From the NCBI GenBank assembly GCA_964035575.1, contig OZ037855.1, positions 1 to 64,000 of the forward strand: a stretch of 64,000 nucleotides of DNA, read 5' to 3'. Positions within the stretch are counted from its first letter, which is position 1. Each line of letters starts with the position of its first letter. The translations under genes and the position numbers were made by a program. This document shows, one piece after another, positions 10,231 through 19,301 of the stretch. The stretch comes from Rhynchopus sp. YZ270_cl-10 (lineage: Eukaryota > Euglenozoa > Diplonemea > Diplonemida > Diplonemidae). The notes under the pieces are model-generated. The model ran no database searches, was not told where the DNA came from, and was given only the letters and a program-made list of their open reading frames with translations.

Positions 10231-10534
10231 GGTGATACTGGGACCCCACCCAGGACTCCGAAGATTTCGTTTTTGCTGCTATCACAGTTGCAGCCACTGA
10301 TGTGGTTGGGCATACATTGCCTCTTTTTGGGGATATCATGGGGGGAAGGGGGGTGTGGGTTGTTATGACAACAGTTCTTTACTTTGTTGCCTCCACACAC
10401 GTTTTTGTTGCTGCTATCAAAGCTGCAGCTGCTTGGGTTGTTGGGCTCAAGAGGCCTCTTTTTGGGGTAAAAAAGGGGGGGAATGGGGCTCCTGCCACTG
10501 ATGAGGAAGCTGTTGTAGCATAGGAAGCTGCCGC
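10231..10534. repeat. Two degenerate copies of a roughly 130-bp unit
   Basis: Segments beginning near 10268 and 10402 share a run of TTTTTG(C/T)TGCTG..., a central GTTGGGC block and an end in CCTCTTTTTGGGG followed by a G-rich string. They look like two diverged tandem copies about 134 bp apart, lying between two larger repeat arrays. The minus-strand frame is still open. No domain is visible. Confidence 0.6.
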
Positions 10535-11045
10535 TCCTGCTGTTGGTGCTCCTGCTACTGCTGTTGATGCAGCTTATGTTGTTGCTGCTGTTGCTGCTGT
10601 TGCTGCTGTTGCTGCTGTTGCTGCTCTTGTTGCTACCGTTGTTGTTTCTGCTGCAGTTGCAGCTGGTGTAGCATATGCTGCTGTTGCTGCTGTTGCTGCT
10701 GTTGCTGCTGTTGCTGCTGTTGCTGCTGTTGCTGCTGTTGCTGCTGTTGCTGCTGTTGCTGCTGTTGCTGCTGTTGCTGCTGTTGCTGCTGTTGCTGCTC
10801 TTGTTGCTACCGTTGTTGTTTCTGCTGCAGTTGCAGCTGGTGTAGCATATGCTGCTGTTGCTGCTGTTGCTGCTGTTGCTGCTGTTGCTGCTGTTGCTGC
10901 TGTTGCTGCTGTTGCTGCTGTTGCTGCTGTTGCTGCTGTTGCTGCTGTTGCTGCTGTTGCTGCTGTTGCTGCTGTTGCTGCTGTTGCTGCTGTTGCTGCT
11001 GTTGCTGCTGTTGCTGCTGCTGTTGGTGTAGCACCTGCTGCTGCT
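10535..11045. repeat. TTGCTGCTG 9-bp microsatellite array
   Basis: A nearly perfect 9-bp array (TTGCTGCTG on the plus strand, CAGCAGCAA on the minus strand) is broken by two copies of the same roughly 57-bp interruption at about 10621-10678 and 10796-10852. The array therefore grew partly by duplicating a larger block. On the minus strand it reads as Gln, Ala/Thr or Ser/Asn runs depending on frame. Confidence 0.95.
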
Positions 11046-11302
11046 GCTGATGCAGACATGCAGCACCACCCACAACGCCCCCAAAAGGGCCTTCCTCCTC
11101 ATTTTAAAAAAGACTTTAAAAAAGCAAAAACCAAAAAACGAAAACAAAGAAGGACAAGACACACTACGCCTTGCGCTTCGCCGGCCTGCACCCTCTACCG
11201 TTGCCCAGGGACCGCCCCGTGGAGGCGTACAAGGCTCACAATAAAACAAAGGAAAGGGGGAGGGAGGGAGGGTAAAAAGAAAGGACAAGTGTGTTGTAAT
11301 GT
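11046..11302. other. Unique spacer between tandem arrays
   Basis: This stretch of about 250 bp is not repeated and is open on the minus strand in the same frame as the LINE ORF. It encodes a hydrophobic and Pro-rich translation without a recognisable domain. Short A-rich and G-rich runs are present. Nothing else is visible. Confidence 0.5.
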
Positions 11303-11630
11303 GTAAAAAAATGGTCCCCTGTAAAAAAATGGTCCCCTGTAAAAAAATGGTCCCCTGTAAAAAAATGGTCCCCTGTAAAAAAATGGTCCCCTGTAAAAAA
11401 ATGGTCCCCTGTAAAAAAATGGTCCCCTGTAAAAAAATGGTCCCCTGTAAAAAAATGGTCCCCTGTAAAAAAATGGTCCCCTGTAAAAAAATGGTCCCCT
11501 GTAAAAAAATGGTCCCCTGTAAAAAAATGGTCCCCTGTAAAAAAATGGTCCCCTGTAAAAAAATGGTCCCCTGTAAAAAAATGGTCCCCTGTAAAAAAAT
11601 GGTCCCCTGTAAAAAAATGGTCCCCTGTAA
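11303..11630. repeat. 18-bp minisatellite, about 18 copies
   Basis: Eighteen essentially identical copies of AAAAAAATGGTCCCCTGT stand head to tail. On the minus strand each unit reads LQGTIF. The near-perfect homogeneity shows recent expansion or ongoing homogenisation. The array directly abuts the 9-bp array to its right. Confidence 0.97.
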
Positions 11631-11632
11631 AA

Positions 11633-12650
11633 TAGAAGAGCTAGAGGAGCTAGAGGAGCTAGAAGAGCTAGAAGAGCTAGAAGAGCTAGAAGAGCTAGAA
11701 GAGCTAGAGGAGCTAGAGGAGCTAGAGGAGCTAGAAGAGCTAGAGGAGCTAGAAGAGCTAGAAGAGCTAGAGGAGCTAGAGGAGCTAGAAGAGCTAGAGG
11801 AGCTAGAGGAGCTAGAAGAGCTAGAGGAGCTAGAGGAGCTAGAAGAGCTAGAGGAGCTAGAGGAGCTAGAAGAGCTAGAGGAGCTAGAAGAGCTAGAGGA
11901 GCTAGAGGAGCTAGAAGAGCTAGAAGAGCTAGAGGAGCTAGAGGAGCTAGAAGAGCGAGAGGAGCTAGAAGAGCTAGAGGAGCTAGAAGAGCTAGAGGAG
12001 CTAGAGGAGCTAGAAGAGCTAGAAGAGCTAGAGGAGCTAGAGGAGCTAGAAGAGCTAGAAGAGCTAGAGGAGCTAGAAGAGCTAGAGGAGCTAGAGGAGC
12101 TAGAAGAGCTAGAGGAGCTAGAAGAGCTAGAGGAGCTAGAAGAGCTAGAAGAGCTAGAGGAGCTAGAGGAGCTAGAAGAGCTAGAGGAGCTAGAAGAGCT
12201 AGAGGAGCTAGAGGAGCTAGAAGAGCTAGAAGAGCTAGAGGAGCTAGAGGAGCTAGAAGAGCGAGAGGAGCTAGAAGAGCTAGAGGAGCTAGAAGAGCTA
12301 GAGGAGCTAGAGGAGCTAGAAGAGCTAGAGGAGCTAGAAGAGCTAGAAGAGCTAGAGGAGCTAGAGGAGCTAGAAGAGCTAGAAGAGCTAGAGGAGCTAG
12401 AAGAGCTAGAGGAGCTAGAGGAGCTAGAAGAGCTAGAAGAGCTAGAAGAGCTAGAAGAGCTAGAAGAGCTAGAGGAGCTAGAGGAGCTAGAAGAGCTAGA
12501 GGAGCTAGAGGAGCTAGAAGAGCTAGAGGAGCTAGAAGAGCTAGAGGAGCTAGAAGAGCTAGAAGAGCTAGAGGAGCTAGAGGAGCTAGAGGAGCTAGGA
12601 GAGCTAAGAGGAGCTAGAGGAGCTAGAAGAGCTAGAAGAGCTAGAGTCGT
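11633..12650. repeat. GAGCTAGAR 9-bp minisatellite, about 113 copies
   Basis: One kilobase of GAGCTAGAA/GAGCTAGAG units reads as poly-Ser on the minus strand and as Glu-Leu-Glu on the plus strand. A single-base variant (GAGCGAGAG) occurs at about 11955 and again at 12261, exactly 306 bp (34 units) apart, so part of the array was duplicated as a block. The right edge forms the poly-Ser C-terminus of the zinc-finger gene ending at 12604. Confidence 0.97.
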
Positions 12651-13248
12651 GACCAGCGCCCTCAGCTTCTGCGTCCCCAGCGGCTTTGGGCTCCTCATCG
12701 TGCGAAAGCGCAGTCGTACGAAAAAAACACTCCCTTAAGTGACTTAAGTGCGACTCCAAAACAAGCATTTCTATGGTCTGAACCGTCCGTATGTGTGCAC
12801 ATCCCTTGGAGTGCATGTGGTACTGTGCTTCGTCAGACAAGCGTGACTCGCACAGAACGCAAAAAGGCTGGCCTGCGCCTTCTGATCTGGACAGCAGAGA
12901 TTCGGTTTTGCAAACCTGCTCAATCACCGCTTCGGTGGAAGGGTGCTCTATTCCCTGTATGATGCATTTCAGCGTGAGACGGGCACGCGCGATCCTTCGG
13001 ATGTGGGCCCCTGTTTGTACATGACGCAAGAAAGCTTTCGAATTAAAGTCGCGCTCACAGAGTGAGCATGAAGGCTCTCCTGTCCTGTCCTGTCCTGTCG
13101 GGGCCACACAAGCGTTGACAAAGTCTTCAGAAACACCATCAGCGGTGCAGTCAGGGTCTGAAGCGACACGCATGGCAGAATATTTCAGGAGTCTGCTGCT
13201 TAGGCCGTCTAACTCTAGCTTCGCTGGACGTAAACCTACGTGACACAT
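12604..13248 (-). CDS. Two-finger C2H2/U1-like zinc-finger protein with poly-Ser tail
   Basis: The product has 214 residues. Two similar fingers are visible: CSLC followed by His residues in a RHVQTGAH block (about 61-84), and CVLC followed by HMHSKGCAH (about 132-156). The spacing (CxxC, about 12 residues, H, 5-6 residues, H) resembles U1/matrin-type fingers, which bind double-stranded RNA or DNA. Each finger is followed by a similar helix (IRRIARARL / IRTVQTIEM), so the protein looks like an internal duplication. The C-terminus is an acidic patch, then 13 Ser encoded by the edge of the 9-bp minisatellite, then TAG. Met at 13248 is preceded by a TTGGCAG acceptor-like string, so an upstream exon is possible. 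The specific function is unknown. Confidence 0.65.
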   Translation of the reverse strand: MCHVGLRPAKLELDGLSSRLLKYSAMRVASDPDCTADGVSEDFVNACVAPTGQDRTGEPSCSLCERDFNSKAFLRHVQTGAHIRRIARARLTLKCIIQGIEHPSTEAVIEQVCKTESLLSRSEGAGQPFCVLCESRLSDEAQYHMHSKGCAHIRTVQTIEMLVLESHLSHLRECFFRTTALSHDEEPKAAGDAEAEGAGHDSSSSSSSSSSSSS

Positions 13249-13355
13249 ACTGCCAATGACGCAAAATGGAGCGACTGAGAGTATAAGATGGGAGGTGGAA
13301 AAGGGGAATAGACAAGGAAAAATACTGCGACTTTGATTTCTTTTTCTTCCCCAAT

Positions 13356-13390
13356 CCTTAGTAAAATACAGGCAAAAATCACTTTGTCTC
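13356..13390 (+). repeat. Dispersed motif shared with the intron at 41210-41443
   Basis: The string CCTTAGTAAAATACA, a GGCAAAAA core and TCACTTTGTCTC recur in the same order at 41268-41320, where two short extra blocks are present. The copy here lies between two genes and the other lies inside the first intron of the giant gene. It may be a remnant of an unknown element. Confidence 0.6.
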
Positions 13391-13523
13391 GATTTAGTAA
13401 AAATACTGGGTGCAACGAAACCAGTGAAAACCAGTCAAAGTGAAGACTTGGGTGAGAAAGTAACGTGGATGATTTTTGTAGTTTTTTGTAGTGCACGTTG
13501 TAGGCTCCTTACACGTTGTCCCT

Positions 13524-14285
13524 CTAGTCAGCTCGAAATGCGTCACATTTCTCCTGCAAGAGTTCCAGCCCTGACCCAATAAGCGAACTTTTTGAGCATA
13601 CTAATTCTTCTACTATGAATGAGATTCCTTTGTTAATTTGTTGTGGATCCTTTCCGCAAAGACGCAGTTCACAAATATCAATCTTGACTGACAGGCACAA
13701 TTTGCGGAGCGCCTGTGAAAGGGAAGCAGGCTTGTTTCTCTGGAGAAGCTGTAACGCAGAAGCTAGCAGTCTGCGCCTCCTGGTCATGCATCTCTCAGAC
13801 GCCAAGATGTGACGAAGGTCGAACTGATTCACGAGTGCAGTGCCATAAGCACGATAGTTAACACTCCTCCCACACATAATACAGTCTCCTTGGTTGTTCA
13901 TTTGCCCTGTGCACGGCGGATGTGTGCACATTTGGAACAACTCGGCCTTTGTCGAGAACGGGGCCCGTGCGAGACACAACTCAAGGTATGATATGACTCG
14001 TTGCTTCGGAAGCTCAAACAGGGCAAGCTTGTGTGCTGGTAAGTGATATTTGATTGTGCCTGGAATGACAAAACGACCGTTCTGTCCTCTTCGCTCTTCG
14101 ACAAGTTCGCACAGCTGCGCAATCATAGCCCCCGCTACAATGTCAAGCTCGTCAGATAATGTCCTGAGGAAGTGCTCTTTGTGTGGGGACTCCAAAAAAT
14201 CGAAGATCAGAAGTGCTACCTCACTTGGCACGTTCTGCTTCTGTAAGCAACGTCCGCATGCTACACCTAGGCAGTTCGAATCCAT
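13524..14285 (-). CDS. Conserved-looking protein of unknown function, 253 residues
   Basis: The frame is intact, with balanced amino-acid use and predicted helices. I do not recognise a family. A possible small zinc site is formed by CTHPPC and CIMC (about residues 119-139). The Met at 14285 is a good start: an in-frame TGA lies just upstream in the same exon, and a strong acceptor-like tract (pyrimidines then GCAG) lies before that, so a 5' UTR intron is likely. A GTATGAG donor-like string on the minus strand near 14769 could be its partner. The gene has the same strand as its neighbours, and 275 bp separate it from the zinc-finger gene. Confidence 0.6.
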   Translation of the reverse strand: MDSNCLGVACGRCLQKQNVPSEVALLIFDFLESPHKEHFLRTLSDELDIVAGAMIAQLCELVEERRGQNGRFVIPGTIKYHLPAHKLALFELPKQRVISYLELCLARAPFSTKAELFQMCTHPPCTGQMNNQGDCIMCGRSVNYRAYGTALVNQFDLRHILASERCMTRRRRLLASALQLLQRNKPASLSQALRKLCLSVKIDICELRLCGKDPQQINKGISFIVEELVCSKSSLIGSGLELLQEKCDAFRAD

Positions 14286-14926
14286 TGTTTGTCAGGGAAA
14301 AATCTGCAAAAAAAGTAAATTGAAATTTCAGATGCGACAGCCTGGTTTGAAGGGAGAAGGCAAAGAAGAAAGGGGGACACCTTGACATCATCTGGGTTTG
14401 ACCAGCATGCAAACTTGAAAAATGACAGCACAATAATAGCAAAAAGAATAACTCAAGAAGATCACCACACTCCACTGTCTTCCCACTAAAAAAAAAGTGA
14501 AGTTGATAAAAAAAGACGAGCAAAACGACAAACACAAAAACTGTGGTTCATCTCAGTCTTTTTCTTCCTTCCAATACACACGGGGACCACTAAAGCATTT
14601 TCGGCTTCGTTCTCCTACAGTGCCAGCACTCTTTGCGTTGTACAGTGGCATGTAAAACAAATCTACGTAAGGACGTTAGTGGGAAGGGCAAAACACAATG
14701 TCTTGGTGAAAGTGCAACCGCCGGGAGTAACGACGCAGGCACTGAAACAAAAACCAGTTTTACTCATACTTGAGATTAATATCTGGTTTGGTAAGTGATA
14801 AAATAATATGAAAAATCCAACCCAGAGAAACGTACAATAAAAAATTCTAGCTGTCTCTCATTATCCCAATCGGCAGTAGAACCTTTTCAACTGCTCGGGA
14901 AAACAACGACAGTTTTTTGGCGTACA
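14286..14926. other. AT-rich spacer
   Basis: No ORF worth calling. It probably contains the promoter and a 5' UTR intron of the gene ending at 13524 and the 3' UTR of the gene starting at 15835. A- and T-runs are frequent. Confidence 0.6.
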
Positions 14927-15835
14927 CTACAGTGCGACATCAACGGGATCGTCACGCAGTGTGTCCTCTAGTGATTCCATTTCGGTGTCGTCATTCAGAG
15001 CTGCATACTTGTGTTTCACGAGAAGTGCGACACCGCACAGCACCAGCGTGCTTCCCAGCACCAGGGTCCACAGCAGGGTGGGAGGGTCGGAGTTCTCTTC
15101 TTCCGGTTCTGCCGTAGGTGATGCGTGGCCCCAGTGTAGTGCGCAGGGAGCTGTGCAGCTAATAACTACAGCGCTGCCATTCACACATCGCACCACAAGC
15201 GGCTCCTCCGTGTGGCTCGCCACGTGCAGCACCAGGTCCTGGCCGACTGCCGACACGGACCCCGATGTTGCCGTCACATCCAAGTCTGCGTCCTCCTTGC
15301 AGACCAACGTGGCGTCGAAGTTGTTCACAGTGGAGTCGTACGACCCCGCCTCTGCCAGGCTGTCACCCGTTGCGTTCAAAGCCTTTGCCACAGAGAGTGT
15401 CGGCACATCTCCCTGCGGCACAAGCACAGAGCGCACACTCATTGCGAACCCGAACTGAGCAACCTCCTGCCCCGCGACTGCGCTCGCACGGAAGTACATC
15501 TCCCCTGCATACGAAGCGTTAGGTGTGCCCACAAACGTTCCGTTTGCGGGTAGTGTGACAAGCGTCGACCACAACGCAGTGGGGGTGTCTTGTGAGTGAA
15601 GCGCCAGCAGAAACTGCACAGTGTCTTCGCCGTCCTCAGAAGCGGGTTCCGGACGTGTCAGGGTAAAGCTCTGCACATACGCGACGTGTGTCTTGGACAT
15701 TTCGCCCTCAGCTCGCTCGAATGTCGTCAGCACATCCATCGGGATTGTGCTCTGCGGGCTGTGCGTGGGGAGTAAGACGAGGATCAAAAAAAAACTAACT
15801 ACCCCGCGAAGTGCAATGCCGACTCGAGAAGTCAT
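14927..15835 (-). CDS. Type I membrane glycoprotein of unknown function
   Basis: The product has 302 residues. An N-terminal signal peptide (Arg near 4, then hydrophobic VVSFFLILVLL) is followed by an ectodomain of about 220 residues with sequons (NGT, NAS, NAT, NGS), a Glu/Pro-rich linker, one transmembrane helix (about 252-272, LLWTLVLGSTLVLCGVALLV) and a short acidic cytoplasmic tail. The layout is that of a single-pass plasma-membrane or secretory-pathway protein. No known ectodomain fold is recognisable; the Val/Ser/Thr-rich pattern suggests beta-sheet. It lies 92 bp downstream of another signal-peptide gene on the same strand. Confidence 0.7.
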   Translation of the reverse strand: MTSRVGIALRGVVSFFLILVLLPTHSPQSTIPMDVLTTFERAEGEMSKTHVAYVQSFTLTRPEPASEDGEDTVQFLLALHSQDTPTALWSTLVTLPANGTFVGTPNASYAGEMYFRASAVAGQEVAQFGFAMSVRSVLVPQGDVPTLSVAKALNATGDSLAEAGSYDSTVNNFDATLVCKEDADLDVTATSGSVSAVGQDLVLHVASHTEEPLVVRCVNGSAVVISCTAPCALHWGHASPTAEPEEENSDPPTLLWTLVLGSTLVLCGVALLVKHKYAALNDDTEMESLEDTLRDDPVDVAL

Positions 15836-15927
15836 TTACAGGCAGCACATCTCACCCCTGGGTGTGGCAGCTTTCCCGTGTGAGTCAATAAGGTGTCCTG
15901 ACTCCAAAAAAAATAGCAATTTGGCAC

Positions 15928-16680
15928 TCACTGCATAATAAACTGTGCCTGTAGTTTGGTAAATGCATACCTCTGAGCGTCAGTGGACAGCTGGCCCTCC
16001 GCAACTGCGGACAGAAACTCTGTTCCTGAAAGTGCTGCAAGCGCCAGAGGAGCCTCTGTCTGTGGTGTCAATGTTGGGGCAGCTGTTGGAACGGCTGTGG
16101 GTGATGCCGTGGGCACGTATGTCTTTGGCGCATCTGTGTCAGGTGCCCCGGTCACAGACCCACACGTCGCCAGCGCCTGTTGCCCGACGGTCCCACCTGC
16201 GGGAACACAGTGGCACTGCCAGTCATCTGCGGTTGTGATGTCTGGGTCAACGCAGAGCTGCCCGCTGTTTGTGCAGAGGTTGTTTTGGTTGTCTGGAATG
16301 CCTGCAATGGGCGCACGTGGCGCTACGGTACCGGTGGCAGGAACGGCGCCTGCTGCAAGGCACGTTGCACCCACCATGCTGCAGCTACGTGCTCTATTGA
16401 ACGCGTTGTCCTCTGGGTAGCACCAGTCCCCATCCGGGTCCGAGTTGGGGTTGCAGCACCCCGTAGTGCACGGGGAAGTGGCACCCGGGCCTGTGTACGC
16501 AATCATCTGGCCAGTGTTCGGGTCTTTAAAGCTGGCATGCCAGTCGCAGGCACACTGGCACCCGTCGACCGTGTACCTCGGACGCTGTGCACACGTAACG
16601 GCACTGGAAATGTCCACACACTCATCAATGCCACTCGCAATCGCACAGCCCCACAGGAGCACAAACACCCGCAGAATCAT
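15928..16680 (-). CDS. Secreted Cys-rich protein with a Thr/Pro stalk
   Basis: The frame is open further upstream, but the Met at 16680 begins a clean signal peptide (ILRVFVLLWGCAIASG), giving 250 residues. About 16 Cys follow in the first 160 residues, in pairs including CQCAC and CCNPNSDPDGDWC. Then comes a Pro/Thr-rich stalk (PTASPTAVPTAAPTLTP) likely to be O-glycosylated, and a short helical tail. A DWQCHC block resembles the DWKCEC block in the C-terminal part of the giant surface protein at 38816-61134, so the two may share a module. A GTGAGT string overlaps the stop codon; I could not support an intron there. Extracellular or cell-wall location is inferred. Confidence 0.7.
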   Translation of the reverse strand: MILRVFVLLWGCAIASGIDECVDISSAVTCAQRPRYTVDGCQCACDWHASFKDPNTGQMIAYTGPGATSPCTTGCCNPNSDPDGDWCYPEDNAFNRARSCSMVGATCLAAGAVPATGTVAPRAPIAGIPDNQNNLCTNSGQLCVDPDITTADDWQCHCVPAGGTVGQQALATCGSVTGAPDTDAPKTYVPTASPTAVPTAAPTLTPQTEAPLALAALSGTEFLSAVAEGQLSTDAQRYAFTKLQAQFIMQ

Positions 16681-17400
16681 AGAGAAGAAGAACACCGTTG
16701 TGTCGCTGTGTTGGGTGATAACAAGGAGGGGAAGTTGCTGGTTGTTTGAGGCAATGTAAAAAAAGGGGGGTTGACACTGCACCTTCACATAAAAATGCAT
16801 AATCAAATAAATAGGTTATCTTCTAAAGGTTCCAACGACTGAGGAACCACTGAAAAAAGCATCCCACCTATGCATTGTTGTTTTCGTTGGATCTACATCG
16901 ACCAAGCAAATTGCATCTCTATGGACGCTGGGCACTGAATAAAGGGAAGCTGGGAACGCTAACTCTCTAGCTCTACCAGGTGCCTGTTTGGTACTCACAT
17001 ACAAAAAAAAAAAAAGAATCCCCACGTCGCCATGGGCTGGACCTAAAACTGCATCCGGGGTTCAGTGACTCTCACTCACACCTGGTGGGACCCCTGTAAG
17101 GGCTTGATTGATCTTCCCAGTAGCTAGCGAATGCTGAGTCCAGTAAAAAAGAAAATTAAACAAAATAAAACAAAAAAAGGGAATAGTTTGGTCTGACCCC
17201 AAAAAAAAGAAAGAAGTTTGGTGATGCTAAGCTCCCGCAACAGGACGCACCCACTAAGCTCTTCCTTTCACCTGGTTGCATACTGTGTGCATTCTCGCAT
17301 ACTCATTTCCCTTCCTTAAAAATATCCATTTTCTGACCCTTTCTGACCCTTTTTTTTTGGATCATTTCCAGAAACTTGAATCATTGCGCCTCCCCTCACC
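16681..17400. other. Spacer
   Basis: No supported gene. The stretch holds upstream sequence of the secreted protein gene and AT-rich DNA with A-runs (for example around 17003-17015 and 17200). I see no repeat family in it. Confidence 0.6.
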
Positions 17401-17994
17401 CTAGAGAACCAGTCGCACTCCTTCACCATACGCGACGTCCGTATTGTCCCAATTGATCTCGGTAATGACAATGACAACGACAACAGCAGACATGAACAGC
17501 ATTGCCACGACACTGATGTAGAGGCCGTAAGTCAGGTTCATCATATCCGAGAGGCGTTCCGTACTGGCTGAGTTGGGGTCGGGTCGGTAGGAATTCGTAA
17601 ACGTGAGCACGAGACAAACCCAGAACACGAGGGCCATGACTGCAGCGGCACTGCACATCACAAAAATCCACTGCCGCCCCACACCACCGTGGTTGTGTGA
17701 GATCAGCGAGCCGATAGACAGAAACACAAGCACCGCGGCTGTTACACCTGTCCCGCGCGCTGCGGTGAACATATCCCCAAGCTCGTCGGTATCTGTCATG
17801 TTTGACATCACCGACTCAGGCGACGAACGGAACACACCCAACGCAATTGTTTCGCCCGACATCTTGAAGTTGCAGAGGCTGTCGTCCGCCGCGAGTGTCG
17901 TGATGATGGCACCCAAGGAGCAGATGCACAACAGCATGTTCAGCAGACGTCCGTTCTCACGTCTTTGTGAAATCTTGTTCATATGATCACTCAT
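17401..17994 (-). CDS. Four-transmembrane protein of unknown function
   Basis: The product has 197 residues and four hydrophobic helices: about 19-36 (LLNMLLCICSLGAIITTL), 85-101 (VTAAVLVFLSIGSLI), 109-132 (WIFVMCSAAAVMALVFWVCL) and 158-180 (LYISVVAMLFMSAVVVVIVI). The first extracellular loop is large, with an NMT sequon and a Cys; this is the overall plan of tetraspan families such as claudin/PMP22/MARVEL proteins, but no signature motif (for example W-GLW-C-C) is present. The short basic N-terminus is predicted cytoplasmic. The ORF is complete in one exon. Confidence 0.7.
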   Translation of the reverse strand: MSDHMNKISQRRENGRLLNMLLCICSLGAIITTLAADDSLCNFKMSGETIALGVFRSSPESVMSNMTDTDELGDMFTAARGTGVTAAVLVFLSIGSLISHNHGGVGRQWIFVMCSAAAVMALVFWVCLVLTFTNSYRPDPNSASTERLSDMMNLTYGLYISVVAMLFMSAVVVVIVITEINWDNTDVAYGEGVRLVL

Positions 17995-19301
17995 CCTTTT
18001 GTGTCTTTATGGATCTGCGATTAAAAGGTGTCTCAGGAGGAGGGAGAGGAAGAGAGTTGTGTGTGTGCTGAGCGGGGTTCTGAGACAACGTCAGTGGGGT
18101 GATATGGGGTCTTTTTTTGCAGGACTATTCACAAAAATTCACAAGGCGAAAACACACGCGATACACGGGTGTGTGGTTTTTTTGTGGTTTTTTGTGAATT
18201 TTTGTGAATTTTCCTGAAAATAAAGACCCCAAATCACCCCAGTCAGATGGAAAAAAAACCCCCCCCCCGAACGTCCTTTTGAGTGATACAAAACAAAAAC
18301 ACACAAATGGACCTTTGTTATTATGGTTCTCAAAAAAAAAATGAGTGCACGCTTTTTTTGGGAGGAAGAGCACTCCACTCCATGCGGGACACAACACAAC
18401 CCACACACATCGTTTGCTAATGTACAGAACACAGAGGGACGAAGAGGATCACCTTTAGTCCATTTTTTCAAATTTACCCCGGCAAGGATTGCCCCCTCAA
18501 CCCCGAGACGCCAAAACGGAATCTGGGATCTGACATTTTGACAAAGACAAAAATAACATTTTTTGTTTCGCAAGCTTGGAACTGGTTCGGGTTAAAAACT
18601 ACTCCAAGCTTTTGGATAAGGTAAAACAAAAATATGACTCGAAAATACAAAGCCGTGACTGTGCACCTTCGTAAAATGCATTGAACAACATAGAAGAAAA
18701 AGAAGAAGGAAGGTTGGCCTACTAGCCTGCCATGCTTAGTAACCTAACACCTTTTTGCTTTGCAGAGAAGGAGAGAAAACAACAACGTTGTTGTGGAAAC
18801 AAAAAAAATGAAAAAAATAATGGGCTAGGGGGGCAAGAGAGACTTTTGGCAAAAGGGGGTCATAAGATTCGGTGCTGCTGGAAGAAAAAAAAAGTTCGAA
18901 AAATTAAAAATATGCCTCTCGCACGCACCGTTGTTCGAGAAAAGTTGGTCGTGAATCTCGCTCAGCTTCGGAGCACCTACAAAAAAGGGCCTCTTTTTCT
19001 CCTCTATTCGACAATTATGTTCTGCTATCCGGATGTCATTCGGTAGAAGGGATTTCGTTATTTTTCATTCGTTCAAAAAAAAAATTCCCTTTTTGCACAA
19101 TTCAATTCCTTTTTTGTTCATTTCGCCCAAAAAAAAATACGTAATTATACAACAAACGACAGTCGTGGAAGAGTTGTGTTGCAGAATCAGCAAATGGTGT
19201 GTCTTATTGAAATCGCTTTTGCTGACAGTGCATTTACTCTTGTTTTCCTCACCACACCCCCTGAGTGACCCCCCTCACACCCTTAAGTATTTGATCTCCA
19301 C
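17995..19301. other. Gene-free spacer with a fold-back element
   Basis: No coding region is supported. The notable content is the inverted repeat at 18091-18243. The rest is AT-rich with many A- and T-runs and a C-run near 18260. A CATGCTTAGTAACC string near 18731 weakly resembles the dispersed CTTAGTCACC motif seen elsewhere. Confidence 0.6.
18091..18243. repeat. Imperfect inverted repeat (fold-back/MITE-like)
   Basis: The left arm (GTGGGGTGATATGGGGTC, then ATTCACAAAAATTCACAA) is matched in reverse complement by the right arm (CTGGGGTGATTTGGGGTC, then the same ATTCACAAAAATTCACAA). Arms are about 53 bp with a handful of mismatches, and a short central segment separates them. I could not find flanking duplications, so a transposon origin is not shown. 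Confidence 0.75.

Noticed and set aside
11303-11630. CRISPR-like appearance of a regular 18-bp repeat
   Set aside because: Units are directly adjacent without spacers, and the genome is eukaryotic. It is a minisatellite.
12600-12698. Signal-peptide-like start (Leu/Ala-rich) of the 3,821-codon minus-strand frame
   Set aside because: It overlaps the zinc-finger gene in another frame, where the protein has clear CxxC fingers; the hydrophobic string is an out-of-frame reading of Ala/Glu-rich codons.
11299-12738. Plus-strand 479-codon frame of MVPCKK and ELE repeats
   Set aside because: Pure translation of two tandem arrays, with no unique coding sequence attached.
13236-13610. Joining the 253-residue gene to the zinc-finger gene through GTATGC at about 13598
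   Set aside because: None of the acceptors near 13250 keeps the zinc-finger frame.
15895-15930. GTGAGT at the stop of the secreted Cys-rich gene as an intron donor
   Set aside because: Joining to the nearest acceptor adds only a few residues before another stop, the intron would be about 35 bp, and every other donor in the window is GTATG.
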